A DNA stretch of 40,927 nucleotides from Nonomuraea aridisoli (GTDB lineage Bacteria > Actinomycetota > Actinomycetes > Streptosporangiales > Streptosporangiaceae): positions 1-40,927 of the forward strand of contig NZ_POUD01000054.1 in the NCBI RefSeq assembly GCF_003236395.1, read 5' to 3'. Numbering within the stretch: position 1 is the stretch's first letter; each line of letters begins with the position of its first letter. Shown one piece after another: positions 16,449 to 23,467 of this stretch. A program made the position numbers and the translations under genes. The notes under the pieces are model-generated. The model made no database searches, was not told where the DNA came from, and saw nothing but the letters and a program-made list of their open reading frames with translations.

Positions 16449-16963
16449 GGCGCCGGTTCGCGGTCACGGCACAGGTCGACCGGCCCGGCCGAACGTTGCA
16501 GCGCCCAGCCGGCGGCCACCAGGACCGCGCCGAGCAGCAGGAACCCCAGGTCCCACCAGAGCTGGTGCGGCCCCGTGCGGACGTGGTGGATGCCCAGCAG
16601 GTGGTGGTCGATCACGCCCTCCACGAGGTTGAACAGCCCCCAGCCGACCAGCGCCCACCCCCACAGCGCGCGCGAGCGCCACACCCGGCCGCGCGAGCCG
16701 GTGACGCGGGAGTAGAGCAGGCCGAGCCCGGTGAGCACGGCCAGCCAGGTGACGGTGTGGAACAGGCCGTCCCACAACGTGTTCATCCGCAGGCCCGGCA
16801 CGGTGTCGGGCGAGTAGAAGCGGATGCCGGCGTTGTCGGTGTCGGTGCTGCTCAGCATGTGGTGCCACTGCAGGACCTGATGGAGCAGGATGCCGTCGAC
16901 GAAACCGCCGAGCCCGACGCCCAGGATCGTGCCGGGCAGCGCGATGCCGTTGCGGTCCGTCAC
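16445..16963 (-). CDS. DUF2243 membrane protein
   Basis: This 172-residue protein has four membrane helices. It contains GFVDGILLHQVLQWHHM near the N-terminus and FNLVEGVIDHHLLGIHHV later, the histidine-rich signatures of DUF2243. The paired HQ..QWHH and DHHLLGIHH motifs could bind metal or heme; this is inference. The function of the family is unknown. It starts at GTG 16963, immediately after the hemerythrin stop, and overlaps ctaG, so the three are translated from one message. Confidence 0.85.
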   Translation of the reverse strand: MTDRNGIALPGTILGVGLGGFVDGILLHQVLQWHHMLSSTDTDNAGIRFYSPDTVPGLRMNTLWDGLFHTVTWLAVLTGLGLLYSRVTGSRGRVWRSRALWGWALVGWGLFNLVEGVIDHHLLGIHHVRTGPHQLWWDLGFLLLGAVLVAAGWALQRSAGPVDLCRDREPAP

Positions 16964-16964
16964 G

Positions 16965-17549
16965 TCAGGGTTTCTTGCCCATGGTCTGGCGGATCACGTC
17001 GCGGACCCGGTCCATCATCGCGACCGGCGTGCCGACCAGCAGGTTCTTGGTGGCCGACTCGGTGCCGGGATGCGGGTGGGTGGGCGCCATCGCCTCGGCC
17101 GCCTTGACCCCGGCGGCCATCGAGCGCCGCTCGGCCTCGCTGGTGTGGGCGCGCAGCTGCAGGAACTCGTAACGCTCCTCGCTGCGGGCGTGCGCCTCCA
17201 CGGCGGCGCGCAGCATCAGGAGGTTCTCCATGAAGTCGGGGGCTGCGGGACCGGCCTGGTCCATCCGGCTCAGCAGCTCCTTCGCCTCGTTCTCCTCGGC
17301 GAGACGGTCGTCGATCACCTCGTCGCCGCCGTCGATCTTGCGGCGGGCGTACGGGTGGACGATCTCCTCCTCGGCCGTCTCGTGCACGGCCAGCAGCCGG
17401 ACGAGCCGGGTGAACGCGTCGGCGCGGTCCTTGGCGGACGCCTGCTCGACCTCGTCGAACAGGTCCCTGATCATGGCGTGCTGGGCCTGGAGCAGGTCGA
17501 TGACGTCGGTCTCCCCCATCGTCTCCGGCGCCGTCCTCTGAGCGGTCAT
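16965..17549 (-). CDS. Hemerythrin-domain protein
   Basis: This 194-residue protein probably has a diiron site that binds oxygen or senses oxidative or nitrosative stress. It starts at ATG 17549 with GGAGGG upstream. The four-helix hemerythrin ligands are visible as His24 (QAQHAMI), His56/Glu60 (VHETAEEE), His65 (IVHP) and a later HARSEERYEF. It is first in an operon with DUF2243 and ctaG, which suggests a link to respiratory metal or oxygen handling. The promoter looks sigma-B-like and is divergent from the ferritin-like gene. Confidence 0.88.
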   Translation of the reverse strand: MTAQRTAPETMGETDVIDLLQAQHAMIRDLFDEVEQASAKDRADAFTRLVRLLAVHETAEEEIVHPYARRKIDGGDEVIDDRLAEENEAKELLSRMDQAGPAAPDFMENLLMLRAAVEAHARSEERYEFLQLRAHTSEAERRSMAAGVKAAEAMAPTHPHPGTESATKNLLVGTPVAMMDRVRDVIRQTMGKKP

Positions 17550-17576
17550 GTCAGCTCCCTCCATCGGGTACGGGCG

Positions 17577-17698
17577 GTGCCTACCCGAAAGAAGACGGCA
17601 CACGCCCGCGCACCGGCGGGCCGCCAAGACCCTTACCAAGTCCGGACATTCGGGCGAGAGGGTCCAGAGATTGACCAGGGAAGCCTCGGGTAGGGCAC
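17577..17698. promoter_or_regulatory. Divergent sigma-B-like promoters
   Basis: On the plus strand GATT (17669-17672), a 15-bp spacer and GGGTAG (17688-17693) fit the GNNT-N14-16-GGGTAY pattern of actinomycete sigma-B. On the minus strand GGGTAG (complement of 17581-17586) has GCGT 15 bp upstream (complement of 17602-17605). The surrounding bases form a long inverted repeat, 17577-17588 against 17686-17698, with a single bulge. Both genes they serve encode diiron-type proteins. Confidence 0.55.
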
Positions 17699-17738
17699 GC
17701 CGTCGCAGTCATCTCAAGCAGCGCGAAGGAGCGCATTC

Positions 17739-18941
17739 ATGACCTTCAACCCACTCCGCGAGCGGGGCATCCCGTTGGACAAGCAGCTGCGCAACTGGCG
17801 CGAGCTGAACGTCACGCCCACCGACCCGGACCACGCCGACCCGTACACCCGCTGCCGGATCATCACCATGAACGGCATCGAGGTCGAGGCGGTCATGTTC
17901 AGCCACCACCTCGCCCGGCACTGCCCCGACACCGAGCTGAAGCAGCAGCTCGCCCGGGTGCGCTACATCGAGGCCCAGCAGCAGAAGGCGGTCAACTGGC
18001 TGCTGCCCGGCCTGGCCTCGGTGCTGGAGACCACGATCGCCTACGAGCAGGTGGCCGTCGACCTGACCGCCTGGGTCGCCCGCATGGAGCCGGACCCGTA
18101 CCTGCAGCAGGCCTACCAGTTCGGCGTGCTGGAGGACTTCGACCACCTCTACCGCTACGCCAACCTGTACGAGATGATCGAGCACCGCAAGGCGGAGAAG
18201 ATCGTCGACCAGCTCACCGAGGTCATGCCGGGACGGCCGACGTACCTGCACCACCGCGACCCGGTCGACAACGTGCGCGAGCCGTACGACCGCAACAGCA
18301 CCGCGCCGATCAGCAAGCTGCACGCGCTGACCATCATGTCCGCCGAGCAGCAGACCATGAACTTCTACATGAACGTCGGGCCCATGTACATGGAGCCCAT
18401 CGCGCGCCAGCTCTACCAGGAGATCGGCCTGGTCGAGGAGGAGCACGTCACCCACTACGAGTCCCTCGTCGACCCGGGCGAGAGCTGGTGGGAGATGCTG
18501 CTCAACCACGAGTACAACGAGTGCTACCTGTACCACTCGTTCATGGAGACCGAGAGCGACCCCAAGGTGAAGAACATCTGGGAGCTCCACCTCAACATGG
18601 AGCTGGAGCACCTGCGCCTGGCCGCGGAGCTGTTCAAGAAGCACGACGGCCGCGACCCCGAGCAGGTGCTGGCTCCGGAACTGCCCGCGCCCGTGACGTT
18701 CGAGCCGAACAAGGGTTACATCCGCGAGCTCATCGCCACCCAGATCGACTACACGACGCTCGGCACCGGCTACGTGCAGGAGGCCCACGAGCGGTTCGAG
18801 AAGATGCAGGAAGCGATCATGGGCGGCGAGAAGGCGCCCTCGGAGCGGATCATCGACGAGAACCGCGAGCGGTCCGGCCGGGAGTACCGGCTGCAGACCG
18901 AGGGCGAGCACCCGGTGCACAGCCTGCAGATGCAGCGCTGA
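17739..18941 (+). CDS. Double ferritin-like domain protein, unknown function
   Basis: The 400-residue soluble protein starts at ATG 17739 with AAGGAG at 17726-17731. Two helix-rich regions carry diiron-type spacing. About residues 70-150 hold YIEAQQQ, TIAYEQVAVD and EDFDHLYR. About 205-300 hold MSAEQQTMNFY, EEEHVTHYE, NECYLYHSF and NMELEHLRLA. Each has the paired E...ExxH pattern of ferritin-like or rubrerythrin folds. I do not recognise a named family. It is divergent from the hemerythrin gene and shares a sigma-B-like control region, so a role in iron or peroxide stress is plausible but inferred. Confidence 0.8.
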   Translation: MTFNPLRERGIPLDKQLRNWRELNVTPTDPDHADPYTRCRIITMNGIEVEAVMFSHHLARHCPDTELKQQLARVRYIEAQQQKAVNWLLPGLASVLETTIAYEQVAVDLTAWVARMEPDPYLQQAYQFGVLEDFDHLYRYANLYEMIEHRKAEKIVDQLTEVMPGRPTYLHHRDPVDNVREPYDRNSTAPISKLHALTIMSAEQQTMNFYMNVGPMYMEPIARQLYQEIGLVEEEHVTHYESLVDPGESWWEMLLNHEYNECYLYHSFMETESDPKVKNIWELHLNMELEHLRLAAELFKKHDGRDPEQVLAPELPAPVTFEPNKGYIRELIATQIDYTTLGTGYVQEAHERFEKMQEAIMGGEKAPSERIIDENRERSGREYRLQTEGEHPVHSLQMQR

Positions 18942-18963
18942 CACCTTGCCCCGCCCCCAGCGT

Positions 18964-18987
18964 GGCGGCGCGCCCGAGCGCGCCGCC
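18964..18987. terminator. Strong hairpin, 10-bp perfect stem with 4-nt loop
   Basis: GGCGGCGCGC (18964-18973), loop CCGA, GCGCGCCGCC (18978-18987). It lies 23 bp after the ferritin-like stop and 12 bp from the end of the convergent 90-residue gene, so it probably ends both transcripts. Confidence 0.75.
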
Positions 18988-18998
18988 GACCCCCGGGT

Positions 18999-19271
18999 TC
19001 AGGTGGGGCGGCGGTGGATCCCGATCAGATGGCCGTTGTGCCGGACCTGCGCGGCGTCGTAGGGGCACATCGGGCGCGTCACGTACGACTCGGCGATGTC
19101 GTGGGCGTGCGCCCGGTCGACACCCCAGCCGATCGTGTGCCAGCGAGCCCGGCCGTCCTCGGCGGTTGTGTCCAGGACGGCGATCTCGAACAGTTCGGCG
19201 GCGGCAGGAGGCGTGCAGGGGACGCGGGCGGGCGCCCCGGCCCGGCCTGGCGCTGTCGCGTGCTCCTCCAT
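18999..19271 (-). CDS. Small unknown protein (90 aa)
   Basis: Start ATG 19271 is supported by AAGGAG seven bases upstream on the minus strand. After a proline/alanine-rich head, the body (ELFEIAVLDTTAEDGRARWHTIGWGVDRAHAHDIAESYV) looks like a small beta-strand/helix domain with conserved-looking Trp and His. I do not recognise it. It has its own control region with a perfect 12-bp palindrome (19303-19314) and is divergent from a methyltransferase gene. Confidence 0.65.
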   Translation of the reverse strand: MEEHATAPGRAGAPARVPCTPPAAAELFEIAVLDTTAEDGRARWHTIGWGVDRAHAHDIAESYVTRPMCPYDAAQVRHNGHLIGIHRRPT

Positions 19272-19302
19272 GGGGATCTCCTTCCGATCTCGATCTCGAC
19301 CC

Positions 19303-19314
19303 GCACATATGTGC
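19303..19314. promoter_or_regulatory. 12-bp perfect palindrome
   Basis: GCACATATGTGC lies 31 bp upstream of the 90-residue gene. It could be an operator, or its ACATAT core could be a -10 element for the minus strand. Confidence 0.4.
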
Positions 19315-19339
19315 CCGATCGTGCGCCGGCCACTCCTGT

Positions 19340-19374
19340 CCCGCCGGTCACCGGGTGATCCGGCGGGTTAGGTT
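19340..19374 (+). promoter_or_regulatory. Hairpin/operator and leaderless promoter of the methyltransferase
   Basis: CCCGCCGGTCACC (19340-19352) pairs with GGTGATCCGGCGGG (19354-19367) over 13 bp with one bulged base. TAGGTT (19369-19374), a -10-like element, follows directly, six bases before the ATG at 19381, so the transcript is probably leaderless. The palindrome covers the place of the -35 region, where an activator or repressor could bind. Confidence 0.5.
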
Positions 19375-19380
19375 CGAAGC

Positions 19381-20073
19381 ATGCCTTCCTCTGGTACGGG
19401 CCCCGGGCCCATCACCCCCGACGGTTCCCCGGTCGACTTCTACAGCCTGCTGCGCGCCGGCGACGAGCCCGGCATCGTGGCGCAGGTGACCCCGCCGCGC
19501 GGCACGATCCTGGAGCTGGGCGCGGGTGTCGGCCGTGTCACCCACCCGCTCGTCGAGCTCGGCTTCGACGTGGTGGCCGTGGACGAGTCCCCCGAGATGC
19601 TCGCCCGCGTGCGCGGCGCCCGCACCGTCCTGAGCCGGGTGGAGGACCTGCGGCTGGAGCGCCGCTTCGACACCGTCATGCTGGCCTCCCAGCTAGTGAA
19701 CACCGTGCACGATCCGACGCGCCGCGCCCTGCTGGCGACGTGCGCGCGGCACGTCAAGCCCGCCGGCTGCGTGCTCGTCCAGTGGATGCCGGCCGAGGCG
19801 CACGACCGGTGGCACGTGGGCATGGGCCGCACGGACGGCGGCGTCTCGATCGCGATGGCGGCCGTCGAGGAGGTCTCGCCGGGCGTCTTCCAGGCGACCA
19901 TGCGCTACACGTACCAGGACGACAAGGGCGACGAGCGGGTCTGGACCCAGTCGTTCTCCTCCAGGCGGCTCACCGACGACGAGCTCGCCGCCGAACTGGA
20001 GGCCGCGGGCCTGCGGCTGGAGCGCTTCCTCACCGAGGACCGCACCTGGGTGGCCGCCTCCTTTACACCGTAG
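19381..20073 (+). CDS. SAM-dependent methyltransferase
   Basis: This 230-residue class I methyltransferase has motif I LELGAGVGRVTHPL (about 44-57), an acidic end of strand 2 (VVAVDESPEM, about 66-75), motif II-like DTVMLASQLVN and motif III KPAGCVLVQW. The pattern is that of small-molecule methyltransferases. The substrate is unknown. The start at ATG 19381 has no ribosome site but a -10-like hexamer close by, as in leaderless genes. It is 58 bp upstream of the nuclease-helicase operon but that operon has its own AT-rich promoter region. Confidence 0.85.
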   Translation: MPSSGTGPGPITPDGSPVDFYSLLRAGDEPGIVAQVTPPRGTILELGAGVGRVTHPLVELGFDVVAVDESPEMLARVRGARTVLSRVEDLRLERRFDTVMLASQLVNTVHDPTRRALLATCARHVKPAGCVLVQWMPAEAHDRWHVGMGRTDGGVSIAMAAVEEVSPGVFQATMRYTYQDDKGDERVWTQSFSSRRLTDDELAAELEAAGLRLERFLTEDRTWVAASFTP

Positions 20074-20089
20074 ATCTGCGGTTTTTGCG

Positions 20090-20109
20090 AAAATACTGGA
20101 AAATACTGG
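20090..20109 (+). repeat. Tandem 10-bp direct repeat in promoter region
   Basis: AAAATACTGG occurs twice, back to back, in an AT-rich patch 23 bp before the first gene of the nuclease-helicase operon. A spacing of one helical turn suits a regulator binding as a tandem dimer. TACGCT at 20119-20124 could be the -10 element, which would make the message leaderless. Confidence 0.5.
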
Positions 20110-20131
20110 GACTGTTGGTACGCTCGCCGCC

Positions 20132-20902
20132 ATGGGTGACCGGCTGGACGAGCTGGAGCGGCGTATCGACGGGCTGCGAGCCGCCGTGCGCAGGGCGATG
20201 CGGGCGCGCGACGGCGCCACCGCCCGCGGCCTGCGCGCCGAGCTGCGCAGCGCCGAGCGCGCCTGGGACGCGCTCGTCAGCGGCGAGCAGCCGCCGGCGA
20301 AGCAGGAGCCGCCGCGCATGGTCACCGTGCGCGAGCAGGTGCACCAGGGGCTGCGGCTGCTCGGCGCGGCCGCCCAGCCGCGGCTGGTCGTGGCGGTCAG
20401 CGACGCGTTCTTCGGCGGCACGCTGCGCAGCGACCGGCTCACCAGCCTGCGCAGGGACGAGGAGCGCTCGTTCCGGTCCTCGCCGTTCGGGCGGCCGTAC
20501 TACCTGTGCGCCGCCCTGACCGACCGGCTGTCGGCCGCGCGCGGCCTGCTCACGCTCAGCACCTGGCCGCTGGAGCGGCGCGTGGTCGGCCCGCTCAGTC
20601 CCCGCGTCGACTTCCTCACCTGCGCCATCGCGGTGGCCGGGCGACGGAGCGACGACGAGCGGGCGGTGCGGTTACTCATCCGGATGGCGCGGAACATCCC
20701 CGGCGCCACCGACGGCGGCCTGGGCCCGCCCGACCCCGAGCGAGTCATCGCCGCGGCCAGGGCCGAGCTGCGCGTGCACGCCGAGCGAGACACGCGCGAC
20801 CGCGCCGAGCTGGCACGACGCGCCGCCGCGCAGCTCGATGACGCGGCCCGCCTGTTCGGCGCCGCTACGCTGAGCACGATCACGAAGGAGAAGGCGAAGT
20901 GA
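20132..20902 (+). CDS. Unknown protein, first gene of nuclease-helicase operon
   Basis: The 256-residue protein starts at ATG 20132. I do not recognise its family. Residues 1-50 are charged and likely coiled coil (LDELERRIDGLRAAVRRAMR). A globular part follows (LRLLGAAAQPRLVVAVSDAFFGG), and the tail is again helical and Arg/Ala-rich. No catalytic motif is evident. Its stop overlaps the start of the nuclease gene (GTGA at 20899), so the two proteins are made together and may form a complex. Confidence 0.75.
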   Translation: MGDRLDELERRIDGLRAAVRRAMRARDGATARGLRAELRSAERAWDALVSGEQPPAKQEPPRMVTVREQVHQGLRLLGAAAQPRLVVAVSDAFFGGTLRSDRLTSLRRDEERSFRSSPFGRPYYLCAALTDRLSAARGLLTLSTWPLERRVVGPLSPRVDFLTCAIAVAGRRSDDERAVRLLIRMARNIPGATDGGLGPPDPERVIAAARAELRVHAERDTRDRAELARRAAAQLDDAARLFGAATLSTITKEKAK

Positions 20903-22029
20903 CCGGCTTGATGCGCGAAGGCGACCCGGTGCGCCGGCTCGAGGTGCTGCGGGGCACGACGCCGCCGCGGCCGCACGACGCCCGCGCGATCGCGGCGCTG
21001 GCCGCCAACCCGGGCTGCGCCCGCCGGGCCCTCATGGACGGCGCCGGCATCGACAAGGACGCCGCCGCCCGCCACCTGGGCTTCCCCGCGCCGTTCGGGC
21101 AGTCGCCGTTCGCGATCACGCGCGGCAACGCGTTCGAGGCGCTGGTCAAGGCCGACGGGTGCGCGGAACTGCTGCGCATGCTGCGCGAGGTGCTCGGGCT
21201 GCCGATCGCGGAGGTGGCCTACCACGACGTCGAGAACGTCGGCGCCCACCTGCGCCACGCGCACACCAGGGCGCTGATCGACCGCGCCGCCCGCGACGGC
21301 CAGGACGCCGGCACGCTCTACGACCATCCGCTGCTCAGCCTGGGCATCGCCGGTCACACCGCCTACCTGGAGCCCGACGTGGTGGCCTTCCAGCTGGGCG
21401 GACGCTTCCACATCGTGGAGATCAAGTCGTTCGCGGTGATCGACGGGCAGGCCGACCCGTCGGCGGTGGCGGGGGCGGCGCGGCAGGCGGCGGTCTACGT
21501 GCTGGCGCTGCGCGCGATGCTGGAGGAGCTGGGGCACGACCCGCTGATGGTCTCGCACGACGTGGTGCTGGTCTGCCCGGAGAACTTCGCCAACCGCCCG
21601 GTCGCGACGCTGGTCGACGTCCGCAGGCAGCTGGCCGTGCTGCGCCGCCAGCTCGCCCGGATGACCACGCTCGACCGGCTGCTCGACGGGCTGCCCGACG
21701 ACCTGACGTTCGACCTGCGGCCCGGCGAGGACGGCCGGCCCACCCGTCCGGTGGCCGAGCTGTCCGACGCGCTGCGCCGCACGACCGCCCGCTACGCGCC
21801 CGACTGCCTGTCGACGTGCGACCTGTGCTTCTTCTGCCGCGACGAGGCCCGCCAGGAGGGCGCCTCCGACCTGCTGGGCCGCCAGGTCCGCGACGAGCTG
21901 GGCGGGGTCGCCTCGGTGGACGAGGCGCTGGGCCTCGCCGACGGCACGCGCGACCCCGCGGAGGGGCAGGAGGAGATCGCCCGCCTGCTCCGCAACGCCG
22001 AGCGCCTGCGCAGGGAGTGCCTGACGTGA
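20899..22029 (+). CDS. Cas4/AddB-like Fe-S PD-(D/E)XK nuclease
   Basis: The 376-residue protein starts at GTG 20899. The nuclease core is readable: Asp160 in LEPDVV, then Glu174-x-Lys176 in VEIKS, and QAAVY with Gln196/Tyr200 (the QxxxY motif of RecB-family nucleases). RGNAFEALV upstream corresponds to motif I. Cys40 near the N-terminus (NPGCARRAL) together with Cys303, Cys307, Cys310 and Cys313 (CLSTCDLCFFC) gives the split cysteine set that holds a 4Fe-4S cluster in Cas4, AddB and Dna2. No cas genes are present. A stand-alone DNA exonuclease paired with the helicase two genes downstream is the simplest reading. Confidence 0.85.
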   Translation: MTGLMREGDPVRRLEVLRGTTPPRPHDARAIAALAANPGCARRALMDGAGIDKDAAARHLGFPAPFGQSPFAITRGNAFEALVKADGCAELLRMLREVLGLPIAEVAYHDVENVGAHLRHAHTRALIDRAARDGQDAGTLYDHPLLSLGIAGHTAYLEPDVVAFQLGGRFHIVEIKSFAVIDGQADPSAVAGAARQAAVYVLALRAMLEELGHDPLMVSHDVVLVCPENFANRPVATLVDVRRQLAVLRRQLARMTTLDRLLDGLPDDLTFDLRPGEDGRPTRPVAELSDALRRTTARYAPDCLSTCDLCFFCRDEARQEGASDLLGRQVRDELGGVASVDEALGLADGTRDPAEGQEEIARLLRNAERLRRECLT

Positions 22030-22039
22030 GGAGAACGGC

Positions 22040-23467
22040 ATGAGCCTGCTCACCTCGCTGGCCCGGCTGCGCGCCCTCGACGAGAAGATCGCGCAGCCCG
22101 TCGCGACCGTGCGGCACTGCCATCTGGCGGAGCGGCCGATGGTGTTCATCCCGCTCAAGCTGTCCGGTGAGGCCGCCGCGCCGCTGGCCGCGATGCTCGG
22201 CACCGACCGCGGCGATCCGCGCCTGCTCGTGGTGCCCCAGCCACGCAACCGCGACCTGCGCTTCGCCTGGGCCGCCGAGCTGGCCGGGGTGCTGCTGCCG
22301 TACGTCGAGGGGTTCCTCGGCGCCACCGAGACGGTCGAGCGCAGGAACGCCGACCCCTACGAGCGCACGGTCGACGCGCCGCAGATCATCGTGCCGAACC
22401 AGGGCGGTGTGGCGTTCGCCCGGCTGCTGGGCCGTTCGACGCGGTTCCGGCGGCCGGACGGGCCCTATCCGGTGCCGGAGTCGGTGCCGCTGCTGGGGCG
22501 GTGGCTGACGTACTTCGCCGAGCGGGCGGCGTACCCGGGGTCGTCGCTGATGCTGGCGGCGACCGACGAGTTGGGCCGCCACTGGGCCAGCGGGCAGAGC
22601 TCGCTGGAGGACGCCAACCTGGCGGCGCTGATGTCCTGGATCACCACGGGGCCGAACGACGAGGCGGAGGACCCGCTCGTCTGGCCGCCCGCCGGGCCCG
22701 CGACCGATCCTGGGTTCGACGCGGAGGTGCTCGCGCCGGCGATCGACGCCGGGTCGCCCGAGCGCGTCGCCGAGGCGCTGCGCACCCAGCTGGAGCCCAC
22801 CTGGCGGCTGATGTGGCAGGCGATCGACCTGCTGGCCGGGCTGCCGGAGGGGGCGAGCGTGGCGCAGCGGTGGGAGCAGGACCGCGGCTCGTTCAGCGGC
22901 ATGGCGGCGCACATCGCCGAGGGCGCGCCGCCGCAGGCCCGCCGCGACGGCGCGGTGGCCGCCGCGGCCAAGCTGGCCCGCATGGAACGCGCCCAGGCCG
23001 CCTACGACGTGCAGCGCGCCTACGACGACCCGCTGGTGATGGCCGAGTACCGGCTGTCCGGGGAGGCGTTCGCGGGCGAGGTGATCGAGACGGTCCCTGA
23101 CAACGTCGAGGGCGAGGGCCGCTCCCGCAAGCTCCGCCCGCTCGTGGTGATCAAAACCGACGATCCGGTACGCCTGGCGCCCGGCACCTCGCTCGGCACC
23201 CCGCAGCGCCGCGCGCAGGGCGCGGCGCTGGTGTCCGCGGACGACGGCCTGGTCACCGTCAAGATCACCAAGGGGATGGGCCGGGGCAGGACGGCCGCGC
23301 CCGGGGCCGTGCCGGAGATCGGCGAGCGGGTCTGCTACACCTCGCTGACCGACGACTTCCAGGGCTCCCCCGCCCTGCCCGAGGCCGAGGCCACCCCGTG
23401 GACGCACGGCGGGCCGCCGCAGGAGTACACCCCCGTCGACGAGGACGCGCAGGAGGAGTGGTCGTGA
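22040..23467 (+). CDS. Unknown protein of nuclease-helicase operon
   Basis: The 475-residue soluble protein starts at ATG 22040, with GAGGAG right upstream overlapping the previous stop. I do not recognise it. It begins with a helical stretch, has VFIPLKLSGEAAAPLAAMLG and LLVVPQPRNRDLRFAWAAEL early, and a long Ala/Arg-rich helical region around 300-350. A C-terminal part could be a beta-barrel-like nucleic-acid-binding domain (RPLVVIKTDDPVRLAPG, then GLVTVKITKGMG). The tail is acidic. Its stop overlaps the helicase start (GTGA at 23464), so it is strictly coupled to the helicase. Confidence 0.8.
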   Translation: MSLLTSLARLRALDEKIAQPVATVRHCHLAERPMVFIPLKLSGEAAAPLAAMLGTDRGDPRLLVVPQPRNRDLRFAWAAELAGVLLPYVEGFLGATETVERRNADPYERTVDAPQIIVPNQGGVAFARLLGRSTRFRRPDGPYPVPESVPLLGRWLTYFAERAAYPGSSLMLAATDELGRHWASGQSSLEDANLAALMSWITTGPNDEAEDPLVWPPAGPATDPGFDAEVLAPAIDAGSPERVAEALRTQLEPTWRLMWQAIDLLAGLPEGASVAQRWEQDRGSFSGMAAHIAEGAPPQARRDGAVAAAAKLARMERAQAAYDVQRAYDDPLVMAEYRLSGEAFAGEVIETVPDNVEGEGRSRKLRPLVVIKTDDPVRLAPGTSLGTPQRRAQGAALVSADDGLVTVKITKGMGRGRTAAPGAVPEIGERVCYTSLTDDFQGSPALPEAEATPWTHGGPPQEYTPVDEDAQEEWS

